Source of the DNA: Bemisia tabaci
Taxonomy: Eukaryota > Arthropoda > Insecta > Hemiptera > Aleyrodidae
Reading direction: 5' to 3'
NCBI RefSeq assembly: GCF_918797505.1
Contig: NC_092793.1
Span: 45,310,243-45,374,242, forward strand
DNA length: 64,000 nt
A program made the translations under genes and the position numbers. Position 1 is the stretch's first letter; the number at the start of each line of letters is the position of its first letter. Shown in pieces: positions 40,701 through 51,117 of this stretch. The notes under the pieces are model-generated. The model was not told the DNA's origin. It did not search any database and saw nothing but the letters and a program-made list of their open reading frames with translations.

Positions 40701-42222
40701 ACGATGAGCGCATCGGCAAAGTCTGAAATGCACTCATAACTTCACAGTCTGCGTAAGAAATTTGCGGTTTTTTGAGCTTCCCGCTTCAAAAACGATACTA
40801 CGGCACAGGTGAACATTTTGTAAGAGGAGTAGTTCCATCGTCGGCAATAATCATCATGGCCGACGCCAATCCACCAAAACACGTTTGATGGGACGAGATA
40901 ACACCTGAACTGGATTAGATCAGATAACAATCGGTGTGTTAACGTTCATATTTTCCACGCCCGAATTGATTGACCTTGAACTCTCCTCGAATTACGCGCG
41001 GAACTGCGCGCAAGCGTCGGCCATGATGAATATCGCCGACGATGGAGCGACTCCTCTAACAAAATGTTCACCTGTGCCGTAGTATCGTTTTTGAAGCGGG
41101 AAGCTTAAAAAAACGCAAATTTCTTACGCAGATTGTGAAGTTATGAGTGCATTTCAGACTTTGCCGATGCCCTCATCGTGATTTTTGAGGCATTATCTAC
41201 AAGAAACAACTCTTATTTTTGCTCTAGCAAAAGTTTGCAACAGGCCCATAGCTGTCATCTTATTATGGGAAGTATGGATGTAGGCCTATCAGGGCTAAAT
41301 AGAGATTTTCCTTGTGTATCGAATGGGGAAAAAGGAATAATTTTAGATTCTCATGTACCTATTTGTAATGCAGCATACCAAACGAATCTCTGATGTATGA
41401 CTCAAGAATTTTAAATAGCCTGAGACAAATACCTAGAAACTCCCTGTATAGTAGGGAGGAGATTTGTTGCTTAGTGGTAGGAGCTTTATTGCATCCTTTA
41501 CCACCATATTTGATTACTCACTAACTAAATAAATAACTTAAGTTTGTTTTTACTTTAAGGTGTAGGTGTATAGTGGATCTGAATCTGAAATTAGCCTCAA
41601 AAGTTTGGACGATGTCAACTTTTAAAAAATCGTTGGATTTCAGGGTGCTTTTTGCGATTTTTCTAGAAGTATTGCTCTTTCTCCTGATGCAATTAGCCTT
41701 TTTTTTCTTTATTAAATATTGATTTTTTATTTATCTATTTGTCAATTATTAACCGTAAAATATAAAATAATCATTTATTTGGAAATCACTTTTTCAGAGT
41801 TGGACGAATTCTTACAAGATTTAGACGAAGACGTAGAAGGAATGCAAAGTACAATCTACTATCTTCAACAAGAACTTCGCAAAACCAAAGATGCCTTATC
41901 TCAAGCAGAACGTGAGCTCAGTAGTTTACGCAAAGTTGAAAGCCCTGCTCTCTCGGAGGAAAAAACTAATGGTGTTAAATTGAATGACGAGTCTTCAAAT
42001 GACTCTTGCGGTTTAATTTTAAAAATAAATCCGGATGATGAAATTGATGGTGAAAAAGTGACTGAAGAAAGTGTGACTTGTGCAAAAAAACGGATAATAT
42101 GTGATAACGATCGATTCACCCAAACAAAAAAAATTAGAGACTCTTCAGAAATTACAATTCATTGCAGTGACGACGAAAATGCGGGTTTGACTAATGGCAA
42201 TGAAACCGCAACCAGGGATTGA
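34764..42222 (+). CDS. fl(2)d: Fl(2)d / WTAP homolog, m6A methyltransferase regulatory subunit
   Basis: Nuclear coiled-coil subunit that links METTL3/METTL14 to the rest of the m6A writer complex and acts in alternative splicing. Exons 34764-34953, 38195-38316, 38926-39101, 40146-40300 and 41798-42222 join in phase to 355 codons and a TGA. The start is secure: an in-frame TGA lies at 34755-34757. The match to WTAP is strong throughout: HRVRLN near residue 25, LLLRRLAAKEQEVQEY (about 89-103), DPAVNLL and LNAWKFTPD (about 126-161), TGKRLMAKCRLLYQENEELG (165-184), LEGELALQK (about 193-201), then LDEDVEGMQSTIYYLQQEL (about 223-241). Most of residues 30-265 should be helical coiled coil; the tail from about 270 is acidic and disordered. 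It is a little shorter than human WTAP (396 aa) and clearly shorter than the fly protein. The introns hold a direct repeat and a MITE. Confidence 0.96.
36088..36210 (+). repeat. 123-bp direct repeat, copy 2 (fl(2)d intron 1)
   Basis: Second copy of the repeat at 34454-34576, in the same orientation, inside the 3.2 kb first coding intron of fl(2)d. It ends in the same GATTCATTGTAT and then diverges. Confidence 0.9.
39829..39841. repeat. poly(C) tract in fl(2)d intron 3
   Basis: Run of 13 C, followed 100 bp later by another C-rich patch (near 39940-39952). Confidence 0.9.
40631..41249. mobile_element. MITE with 236-bp inverted arms in the last fl(2)d intron
   Basis: The left arm 40631-40866 is the reverse complement of the right arm 41014-41249 with few mismatches; the ends read ATGGGCCTGTTGCAAAC on each strand. 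The short centre is 147 bp. The arms contain several CpGs, unusual for this AT-rich locus. No clear target duplication flanks it, and there is no transposase. Confidence 0.85.
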
Positions 42223-42600
42223 TCACATTGCCAATTTAGTGAAATTAATGCGATTGTGTTAAAATTTCAGACAAGGTATTGTGAAATTTTGCAAAATATC
42301 TTGATTTTCTATGTGACTTGTTCACAAATTTTTACTAGTTTTCGTTGTTCACAAAAGATAGAAAAATTTTATTGTTTTGACAGAAGTTTCAAGTTGCATT
42401 TTTGAATAATTTTGTACCAAGAATTTAATTATGTACAGTCTGTAAGCCAATTTTATGATCCACCTCTTTTGCATTGTAAAGATATAAGACCATGTTAAGT
42501 AGAATCAATTTATAAACAAGGAATATTGTTAAAACTAAGTATAAAGTTGTGCAATCTTTGAAAACACTTAAATTCCCTTATCTTTTGTTATTAATTATGG
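42223..42600 (+). other. fl(2)d: probable fl(2)d 3' UTR
   Basis: AT-rich sequence after the TGA with TTTTGTA and TATAAA tracts. I see no AATAAA before 42600; the first clear one is near 43450. The true poly(A) site cannot be placed. Confidence 0.4.
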
Positions 42601-42622
42601 AACTTATGCTATGACAGGCCAC

Positions 42623-42687
42623 TGCCCATCATTCTCAGCAGGCGAGTTGCGAGTGAGTCACAACTTGATTGCTGAGAATGATGTGCA
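42623..42687. repeat. 18-bp-arm hairpin downstream of fl(2)d
   Basis: TGCCCATCATTCTCAGCA at 42623-42640 pairs with 42670-42687 with one mismatch, leaving a 29-nt loop. The size would suit a stem-loop RNA, but it could equally be a remnant of a small transposon. Confidence 0.75.
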
Positions 42688-42690
42688 TTA

Positions 42691-42955
42691 CTGGGTTGCC
42701 ACAGTCAGGGAATACTAGGCAATGTCTGGGAATTTCTAAAAGTCAGTAATAACCTATAAATGTCAGGGAAAAATTGTTAAGTCACCTTTTCTTTAGCCTT
42801 CTAGATGGGTGCGACGTTTCAAACAACAAAATTTACTTGAAAATTATTTCAAATTATGTCTTTTTAACCAAGTGGCATATCTTAAATTGTCAGGGAATTT
42901 TAATCGAAATGTGTCAGGGAAATCCATTTCCTAAATTCCAAGGCAACCCTGGCAG
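42691..42955. repeat. putative small repeat element with GGGTTGCC termini
   Basis: The left edge CTGGGTTGCC and right edge GGCAACCCTGG form short inverted ends. Inside, the motif GTCAGGGAA recurs (near 42705, 42768, 42890 and 42913). Related CAGGGAATTTGA fragments are scattered in spen introns (near 23960, 24192 and 25940). Boundaries are uncertain and there is no target duplication I trust. Confidence 0.45.
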
Positions 42956-43833
42956 TAGTGTTTGCCAAAACGTATGTCCAATAATTAATAACAAAAGGTA
43001 AAGTAATTTAAAAGTTTTTGTAGACTGTGAAACTTAAGACTTAAACATGCAAAAGTACAATTCTCTCTTTTGAACCAACAAATTTATATTCTGCGAAGAC
43101 CTCCTTATCAAAGATTTATGCCTCTAACTGAATTAGGTTCATGGCTCTAAGATGTTTACCAAGCAAGTGTCCAAAGCAAAAAATTGCCAAGCTTAGCATT
43201 GATATCAATTTTTACAGAAGGAAAGCTACTGAATAACTTTTAATGAGTGGATCATGGATCTGATAATTTTGAGTCCAGTCTCTTTTTCAATTCTTTTCTA
43301 ATCATTTACTTTAACACTTCCAAATTGTGGCTCTGTTTTTCATTTACTTTTAGTCCACTCTAAAAAAGTACCAAATTATTCTTCCATGGTCACAAGTGAG
43401 TTGCATTAGCATTGGATGGATTACAGCTGTTCCTGCCAGATTAAGGCCTAATAAATAGTTTGATAAGGAAAATAAGAAAACACATGCAGCATCGAAGGGG
43501 AAAAATTTGATGAACATTCTTTTTATAAATTTTCAATGATTTTTCCTTGTCTTATACAAAATATTTTGTCAAATTTTTGACCGATAGCACTCAATTTTTT
43601 TTTTTCTTGATAAAGAAAATAAGATAACAAAGAAATGATTTTTATTAAAGTGCATGTTTTTTTCCACCATGGAGCTACTTTAAAACAGTCTCAAATCTTC
43701 CCAGCTTGTGTGTCAAATTTTGCTAACAGATCAGAACATAAATTTCTTCCTCAAGAATTCAGTGGGGGCATCATCATTCAAGATACAATGAATCATTTAT
43801 TGTTGCTTACAAAATAGCAGAGGTTGCAATATG

Positions 43834-44079
43834 ATGGTGAAACTGTAGAAATGTGTATCTCGGTTTGCACCGCTGCTAACTTCCTTTCAAACTTTATTTT
43901 CTCCATGGACAACTACTGAACGTCATTTCTTCGAAATTTGGGTGATTTTTCTCACCTATGTTAAAAATATTCTGTGAAAATTTTAAGCCATGATGTTGAT
44001 TCGGTCTCCTTTTTAAAAAGAAAATAGGCCTGGAGATTTTGAAACTCTGCAACCAAGATAAAAATCTTAAGTTTCACCG
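43834..44079. repeat. MITE-like inverted repeat (ATGGTGAAAC family)
   Basis: The left end ATGGTGAAACTGTAGAAATG and a right end finishing AAGTTTCACCGG are imperfect inverted repeats, sharing the TGGTGAAAC...GTATCT..GGTTGCA pattern with the copy at 2521-2731. No ORF. Confidence 0.6.
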
Positions 44080-44457
44080 GAGAGTTGTTACTTTAGTGTA
44101 AGTACTGTGTCATTATGTCTGTTGTATACCTGGTAGGAAGTTTAGAGCTTTATGGCCACAAGGGGCGTGTGATGGTGTTGTAAGTTGGTTTTATCTCACT
44201 TGCAGGTCCTCATTTCCACCCTGCAACCTTTTCAAAATTCATCACATTCTCTTTTATTACATGTTACCAGTTTTCACATAACTCTGATGAATTATTTATC
44301 AATAGCTCAGAATGGAGAAAGAATTTTTTTTAAAAAATGTATTCCATCGATCTTAGCAATACAATGGCCATGGAACAACACCGTCTATCTGCAAACCGAC
44401 AATTTTACAGGATGAAGAAAAAACATCGCAATTTTTGTAATTTTGAGTTAGGATTTG

Positions 44458-44460
<3 letters not shown>

Positions 44461-44491
<31 letters not shown>
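44461..44491. repeat. poly(T) tract, 31 T
   Basis: An uninterrupted run of 31 T. It could be the poly(A) tail of a minus-strand retroposed sequence, but nothing recognisable lies next to it. Confidence 0.95.
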
Positions 44492-44494
<3 letters not shown>

Positions 44495-44740
44495 TTACAG
44501 CACTCGCATGTAGGATTGGGAAAACCTAATTAATCAGCTTGCATATTTCTTACTGTAAAATGCGGCAAAGTTGCTAACTCATTTTTGCCAATATTTTCAG
44601 TTCGGCAGTATTGTTCCTTAGCCCTCGAATAGTTGTAAAGTAAAATTTGTTTACCTTATTTGTTACTGGAGTTTGCCTCTTTGATTCTCAAGAGAAATAT
44701 GATCAGCCTGCTTTGTGATTTCATCGGATCATATCATCTG

Positions 44741-44940
44741 CCTTGCAGTGTTTCAAAATCTCATCTCCTATTTTAATTTTTTGGAAGGAAACCGAACATC
44801 ATCCCCACTCAAAAATTGTTGTAATTTTTCCTGACTGTATAAAGGTTATTACAACAAAATTCTAAGCAAAAATGTGGGAAGGTTACCTTTCGGAAGATTA
44901 AAATAAAATATGAGATTTTGAAATATTGCAATGTAGATGT
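44741..44940. repeat. small inverted repeat with GTTTCAAAATCTCAT arms
   Basis: TTGCAGTGTTTCAAAATCTC near 44744 is matched in inverse orientation by GAGATTTTGAAATATTGCAA near 44915. The arms resemble the inner part of the ATGGTGAAAC family. Boundaries approximate. Confidence 0.55.
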
Positions 44941-44941
44941 G

Positions 44942-45607
44942 ACGTCATCTAACTCGATTCAATTGTCACGTCTGTAATTTAACAAGTATCTGTTTTAAGG
45001 TGTCAGCGGAAGAGCGTTTCTATGCTGAAATAATTTAATTAACCTGAATGTAGGTTAATACTAAATGATATTAGATTGAACACATTCATAGGAATGCACG
45101 ACTTTTTTTGTTTCCCCCTTACTCTGCGTGCTATGTCAAAGTTGACTTCAGCTATTGTTTTATCAGAAGTTTCTTGAAAAAAATTAATATCCATGGACAA
45201 CAGGAAAGTATCTGAGGAAAAAATTTGTTACTCTGTTTATAATTTTTTTTTCTTCTGTTAAATGTGAAAAGAGCAATCCTTCAAAGGTAATTTTTTGTTC
45301 CTTTTATTGTGAAAGTGAATCTGTGCTTTAGAACATAACCAATAATGTCTTTTGTAAATAATAGATTTAAGTAATAAATCTTTCACTCAATTCTTGCATC
45401 TTCAATTTTTTTACTATGCAGTTTACAAGAATTTAAACCATCAAATTGTAGGTCCATTCATAAAAGACGTCACTTTCTAGAGAAGCTAGGGGGAAAGTTG
45501 AGGAGAGCCCTGCCCTTTTGCGCGTTAAAGGATAGGGACCCATGTCCAAAAAATATTAAAGGGGGAGGTCGAAAAATCTGAAATTTACCGTCAAGTATTT
45601 TATAGAC
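44942..45607. other. intergenic DNA, no gene seen
   Basis: AT-rich sequence between the small repeats and the large palindromic element. AATAAA hexamers occur near 45375 on the plus strand. No coding potential recognised. Confidence 0.5.
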
Positions 45608-46659
45608 GGGTCATTCCACATAGAACCTACCAGCCATGCAACCGCCCGACTCGGATTTTGATGATAAATTTTTTTCTTGATCAGACCACCAAATAATGAA
45701 CTTTTGCAAAATATTAGGTCTCAAATCGAAAAACTCACTGAGATATGAATTTTGGAAGTTTTAAGAATTTTCAAGAAAGAGACGTTTCGAACTTCCGAGA
45801 AAGAGAGGGTCATTTTCCCCCAAAAAAATTCACCCCGGGCCCATTTTTCGTCGGATTGAAGTGAAAATTTGACACAATGTCCATGAAAGTATGTAAATTT
45901 GAGAATAAAATGCATAAAATGTTCGACTTCACTCATTGATGTGCTGCGGTTGATTGTTCGTTGTGATTTTGTCTGATTTTAGCGACAAAACCTTCCCCTC
46001 TTCAAATGCTCATAACTTTTGAGCTGCAAGTTATTTTTTGCTCCAATTTTTTTTAAAATGCTCCTAAGAGTATTAGAAAGACGCCTAAAGAACAATTCTG
46101 ATGGCGTTTTGGGCTTTAGTATCTTTTTTTTTCACTTTTGTCCGAAAAAGGCCTAAAAAACTGGAAATAACACCAACATTGTTCCGATAATCGACCATTA
46201 CCCTAAAAAGTCAACTCAAAAATCGCTCAATTTTTGCCTGAATGGTCCTTACTGTGTGTACAATATGTTTGAAAAATAAAATCAATGGTATTTCGGGTTT
46301 AAATATCTTTAACTTCGAGTTTCTTCCGAAAAAAGGCCAGCAAAACTGAAAAACACTGAAATTACACCAATTATCGGCGCTAACGTTGGAGTAGCAACTC
46401 AAAAATTGCTCACATTTATACTGAATGGTTCTCACTGCATGTGAAATACGTCTGTGGAATAAAAGTGATGGTATGTTGGGTTTCCATAACCCTTTTCCCA
46501 ACATTTTTACTCAAGAGAGGCTCGCTCAACTGAAAAAAGCGCTAGGAAAATCTCATTAACCGACCATTACATTGAAAAAACAATTGATTGGGGGCCCAGA
46601 TTTTTCACCAAAGGACTCTTGTTGTATGGGAAGCACACTAACTTGAGGAGTGAATATAG
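45608..46659 (-). repeat. left arm of the palindromic element
   Basis: Contains a 97-codon minus-strand ORF at 46211-46504, identical to that of the other arm. The ORF is built from a unit of about 180 bp repeated in tandem and is more likely a by-product of repeat structure than a gene. Confidence 0.85.
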
Positions 46660-47258
46660 CAAGGGATTCACTCTTAAAGGGAGGGAAAAAATATGTACAA
46701 AAATCATGTATTTAGATATTTTGCGATAAAAAAATAGAATGTTATCAATAAAGTAACTGTAAGGTTTGCCCTTGATTTACTCAATTCAGAACTTGGTTGC
46801 TTTTTCAACTCGAAGCATTAAATTTACTCCAAAAAACTTTTTAATTCACGGACGCGGATGGATACTTAAATGAAATTTCAAAGTCGTTTTCTTCCTCTGA
46901 TTTGGATAGAACAAGCCCAAAGAACCAATGCCTATCACGCACACACGCAACAACGAATTTGTTGAGATTTCTAGCATAACTTTAACTTACTCTGGTTTAG
47001 AGTAATTATTCAGGGCAATCAAGATCGTGATCTATATCAGCAACAGTCTAGTTTATAGATTTGAATATTAAAAAGTTTTTTGAAGTAAATTTAATGCTTT
47101 GAGTTGAAAAAGCAACTAAGTTCTGAATTGAGTGATACAAGGGCAAACCTTACAGTTACGTACTTCATTGATAACATTCTATTTTTTTAACGCAAAATAT
47201 CCAAATACATGATTTTTGTACATATTTTTTCCCACCCTTTAAGAGTGAAACCCTTGCT
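46658..47258. mobile_element. nested 601-bp inverted-repeat element
   Basis: Left arm 46658-46845 and right arm 47067-47258 match in inverse orientation over about 190 bp (ends AGCAAGGGWTTCACTCTTAA). There are several indels and substitutions, so it is more diverged than the outer arms. It adjoins the inner edge of the left outer arm. No transposase and no convincing target duplication. Confidence 0.75.
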
Positions 47259-47497
47259 TGAGATCTTAAGGAAATAAATAGGTAACTCAATTTTTCAAAA
47301 CTATAATTACAATACTTCAACTCTAGTCAGCATGAATAACCTCCCTCAATGTTTAACAATTAAATGTGCTGATAATTCCTATTAGAACTTTTTATCTTTT
47401 CCATTAATTTTTATTTCAGAATACATTTGAAAGTTATTAACCTCATTATGATGCCATCCAGGAGTCAGTAAATCACATTTAATGTGAATAGGGATGC

Positions 47498-48030
47498 TGT
47501 CAACACCTTCTCATCTTTTTGCCTTACATTTTCGAATATTTCTTATTAATTTTAGAACACTCATTAGTGATGGCTGGATTTCGTCCACTTTTGTCTTCTT
47601 CACCCCTATCTCCCAGCCATCACCAAGAATCACCCATAAATTTAATTACTAAACTTGCAGCTGATAACTACATAGATTATAGCCAGCCAATCTTGTGTAG
47701 GCCTGTTGTCTCACCACCCGTGACCTCAGCAAGTCTATATAAGCGTGCGCTGCCCTAAAATCTAGGTCTGTCAGTCTTTTCTCATCTCTTAGACCCCAGG
47801 TTCTTTACCATCTAGACCCGTACAAGTACGTTTGTGCCCACTCTCGCCTTCTTGCACATTTTCTGAGTGACTATTTTCTTTACTGTTTAACTCTTGTGAT
47901 TCTATGCTCTCTCTTTTGACTCAGTGTAACTCTAAATTTCATCTCCAAAAATTCAGTGTCTATAATTCTCAATCCATTCTAGTAGTTTGTTGATTCTACC
48001 TTTTATTAAAAATCAACTGGTGCCGAACGG
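47498..48030 (+). mobile_element. possible LTR and primer-binding site of a truncated retrotransposon
   Basis: A TATA box (TATATAAG, 47736-47743) is followed 37 bp later by an arthropod-type initiator TCAGT (47771-47775). A TG...CA segment, 47498-48015, ends just before AC and TGGTGCCGAACGG (48018-48030), which has the form of a tRNA-complementary primer-binding site. No gag or pol and no second LTR are seen; the right arm of the large element begins 160 bp later. The left LTR boundary is a guess. Confidence 0.35.
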
Positions 48031-48193
48031 TCTCACGAACTTTCAACCCGAATTTGAGTCTAACACCCGTGATGTACTCAAATTCCATAACAGATGCCTA
48101 TCAGTTAAGAGATACCTACAGTTTTATTTCCTTACTTTGAAGCCGATCGTAAAGATTGGAGTGAAGGGGAAAACTACTACAACCAAGAATACA

Positions 48194-49244
48194 CTATATT
48201 CACTCCTCAAGTTAGTGTGCTTCCCATACAACAAGAGTCCTTTGGTGAAAAATCTGGGCCCCCAATCAATTGTTTTTTCAATGTAATGGTCGGTTAATGA
48301 GATTTTCCTAGCGCTTTTTTCAGTTGAGCGAGCCTCTCTTGAGTAAAAATGTTGGGAAAAGGGTTATGGAAACCCAACATACCATCACTTTTATTCCACA
48401 GACGTATTTCACATGCAGTGAGAACCATTCAGTATAAATGTGAGCAATTTTTGAGTTGCTACTCCAACGTTAGCGCCGATAATTGGTGTAATTTCAGTGT
48501 TTTTCAGTTTTGCTGGCCTTTTTTCGGAAGAAACTCGAAGTTAAAGATATTTAAACCCGAAATACCATTGATTTTATTTTTCAAACATATTGTACACACA
48601 GTAAGGACCATTCAGGCAAAAATTGAGCGATTTTTGAGTTGACTTTTTAGGGTAATGGTCGATTATCGGAACAATGTTGGTGTTATTTCCAGTTTTTTAG
48701 GCCTTTTTCGGACAAAAGTGAAAAAAAAAGATACTAAAGCCCAAAACGCCATCAGAATTGTTCTTTAGGCGTCTTTCTAATACTCTTAGGAGCATTTTAA
48801 AAAAAATTGGAGCAAAAAATAACTTGCAGCTCAAAAGTTATGAGCATTTGAAGAGGGGAAGGTTTTGTCGCTAAAATCAGACAAAATCACAACGAACAAT
48901 CAACCGCAGCACATCAATGAGTGAAGTCGAACATTTTATGCATTTTATTCTCAAATTTACATACTTTCATGGACATTGTGTCAAATTTTCACTTCAATCC
49001 GACGAAAAATGGGCCCGGGGTGAATTTTTTTGGGGAAAATGACCCTCTCTTTCTCGGAAGTTCGAAACGTCTCTTTCTTGAAAATTCTTAAAACTTCCAA
49101 AATTCATATCTCAGTGAGTTTTTCGATTTGAGACCTAATATTTTGCAAAAGTTCATTACTTGGTGGTCTGATCAAGAAAAAAATTTATCATCAAAATCCG
49201 AGTCGGGCGGTTGCATGGCTGGTAGGTTCTATATGGAATGACCC
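48194..49244 (+). repeat. right arm of the palindromic element
   Basis: Reverse complement of 45608-46659. Tandem units begin near 48371, 48552 and 48737, spaced 181-185 bp. The plus-strand ORF 48349-48642 (97 codons) spans two units and shows two related stretches (KPNIPSLLFHRRISHAVRTI and KPEIPLILFFKHIVHTVRTI). Confidence 0.85.
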
Positions 49245-49248
49245 AGAC

Positions 49249-51109
49249 AGCCTCATAGCCGCATTGTAAATGTTTCCACTGCAGAATTTTTGCTGCTGGT
49301 TTTGGAAAAAATAATGACTGTCTCATAACTGAAAGAGAGGTTTGACCATAAATTATGTTTTAGGGAGCCTTGAAAATTCCTTGAAAATGCCTCATTTTGA
49401 CATTTTTATTCAAAGCCTTTTGGAAGAGCTTGATTTTTTCTCGAAATTACACAGCATGTGATTTTTCATACATCTTCTGGAAAAGCATCACGATTTTCCT
49501 TGAAAGGAAACCAAAAAACCACTGAGATAGGTAGAAGTTACTATCGTTGTTGCAAATTATAAAGAGAAAGCAAAAGAAAAAAATATGAAAAAAACATGAA
49601 GTTCTCATTGTTAAAAATGACGATATAGAAAGAAAACTGTATGTTAAGCAAACATTTAAATAAGAGAAGGCCTTGAGAAGTGCTTGACTTTTAATTCTTC
49701 AGGTTGCACAAATAGTATGAACTGATTTGAAAAGTAGTAAGAGCAAGACCTTATGCATAAAGAGATTATTATTGACCTAAATTCAAAATACAATGAAATG
49801 GTAGTATAACTGATAACGTTAAGAGAAGGGGAAAATACATTTGTAAAAAAATTATAGATAATTAAAATAGAAAGTATAAAATACCTAGCTACAGAAAAAT
49901 AAAAAATCGAATGAAATAAAAATAATTTTGACTGGTTTTCAGTCAACATTGATTGAACCAGATAGTTGGTAGTCATCAATCCGAATCTAAATCAGTTCAC
50001 TGAATTTCTGTTAGAAGCATTAGGAGATGGTAACGATACTTGTCTCATAAAAAACAATATATTTAACCTAAGAAAGGATAGACATGGGTTTGCAAAAAGT
50101 GCTCCACTGGCTGCTCATGATCATGCAAATACTTGGGGTAGATCTTCAGCGCCAAAGAGGATGATTCGATAGACCATTAATCAATTGGTCATTTCTACAT
50201 TTAAGGACATTCCTTCGGAAATTTCCAAGCATCATGACAAGTTGTTTGGTCTTCATTAGTCCGTCGGGTATTTCCACACAAGATTTGACCACAACACATT
50301 TTGGAATAGCTCTGCAAGTATGTCTGGTGTGTATAACACAGGTCGTTTTGTCTTATTGACTATCGAATCATTTCCCAGAAAGCTGTAGATCAACCTTAAC
50401 CAAACCCATCACAGTTCACATTGTTATTAATGCTCAATCCGGAACGCAGGAGAATCTGATAAACTTTTGGAATTCCAGTTAATTAGCACAGATCCAGGTG
50501 AGCCTGAGTGGTGATGGAATATCTTGTGAGATGGCCACAAAACCTCGTCATACGATGAAATGCATTGCAAAAATTGCTTCCTTTATTTTTTGTTTTCAAT
50601 GTGAATATTTTTTTGGGATGAGGACGAAAACGAAAGTGCCACTGAGACTCAGCAAAACAAGTGGTAAGACAGAAAAGCTTCCAATAAAAGAGAGAATCTC
50701 CTCATTCCATCTAAGAAATGCAGATAGATAGATGTTTCGAACACATACCAGACAGCATGCCATATCTTGCACAAAAGAGCATCAACAATAGGTACAACTT
50801 ATGTCAGGGACTTACTTTTAACAATGACGAAGAAGACAACAGAATTAAAAATTTAAAAAAACGATGATAAAAATTGTCATAAGCAGATTAGGTACATTCA
50901 TATTTGTAGTAAAAAAATAAAAAAATTACGAGGATATCGAAAATCCTTGCGGTCTTTTATCAGAGAGAATGTTCATTTTAAAATTGCATTGTGACTTAGG
51001 AGGAAGCATTGGACAGGGTAAAAGTTATTTCTCATTAAAATTCCATGCACAATAGCGTGATCGGATTGGTTATGTATAAAATTGACAAAGGTAAACGTTG
51101 ATAAGTAGC
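49249..51109. other. intergenic DNA, no gene seen
   Basis: AT-rich sequence with short ORFs only (for example 49966-50172 and 50498-50731) that show no splice context or domain I recognise. Confidence 0.5.
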
Positions 51110-51117
51110 ACTGAAAT

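Larger units (their letters stand above)
45608..49244. mobile_element. 3.6 kb long-inverted-repeat (foldback-type) element with AGAC target duplication
   Basis: Left arm 45608-46659 (1052 bp) and right arm 48194-49244 (1051 bp) are reverse complements with only rare differences (for example CCACATAG against CCATATAG near the tips, and AAATAATG against AAGTAATG). The tips read GGGTCATTCC. The element is directly flanked by AGAC (45604-45607 and 49245-49248), a candidate 4-bp target duplication. The centre carries no transposase; it holds another inverted-repeat element (46658-47258) and an LTR-like fragment. I do not recognise the superfamily; a 4-bp duplication is compatible with several DNA transposon groups. 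Confidence 0.85.

Noticed and set aside
46211..46504. 97-codon ORF present identically in both palindrome arms as a conserved gene
   Set aside because: It is generated by the tandem units of the inverted arms; identity between copies follows from arm identity, not from selection on protein.
49966..50731. Short ORFs as a retroelement or gene fragment
   Set aside because: No reverse-transcriptase, integrase or other motif, and no splice-linked neighbours.
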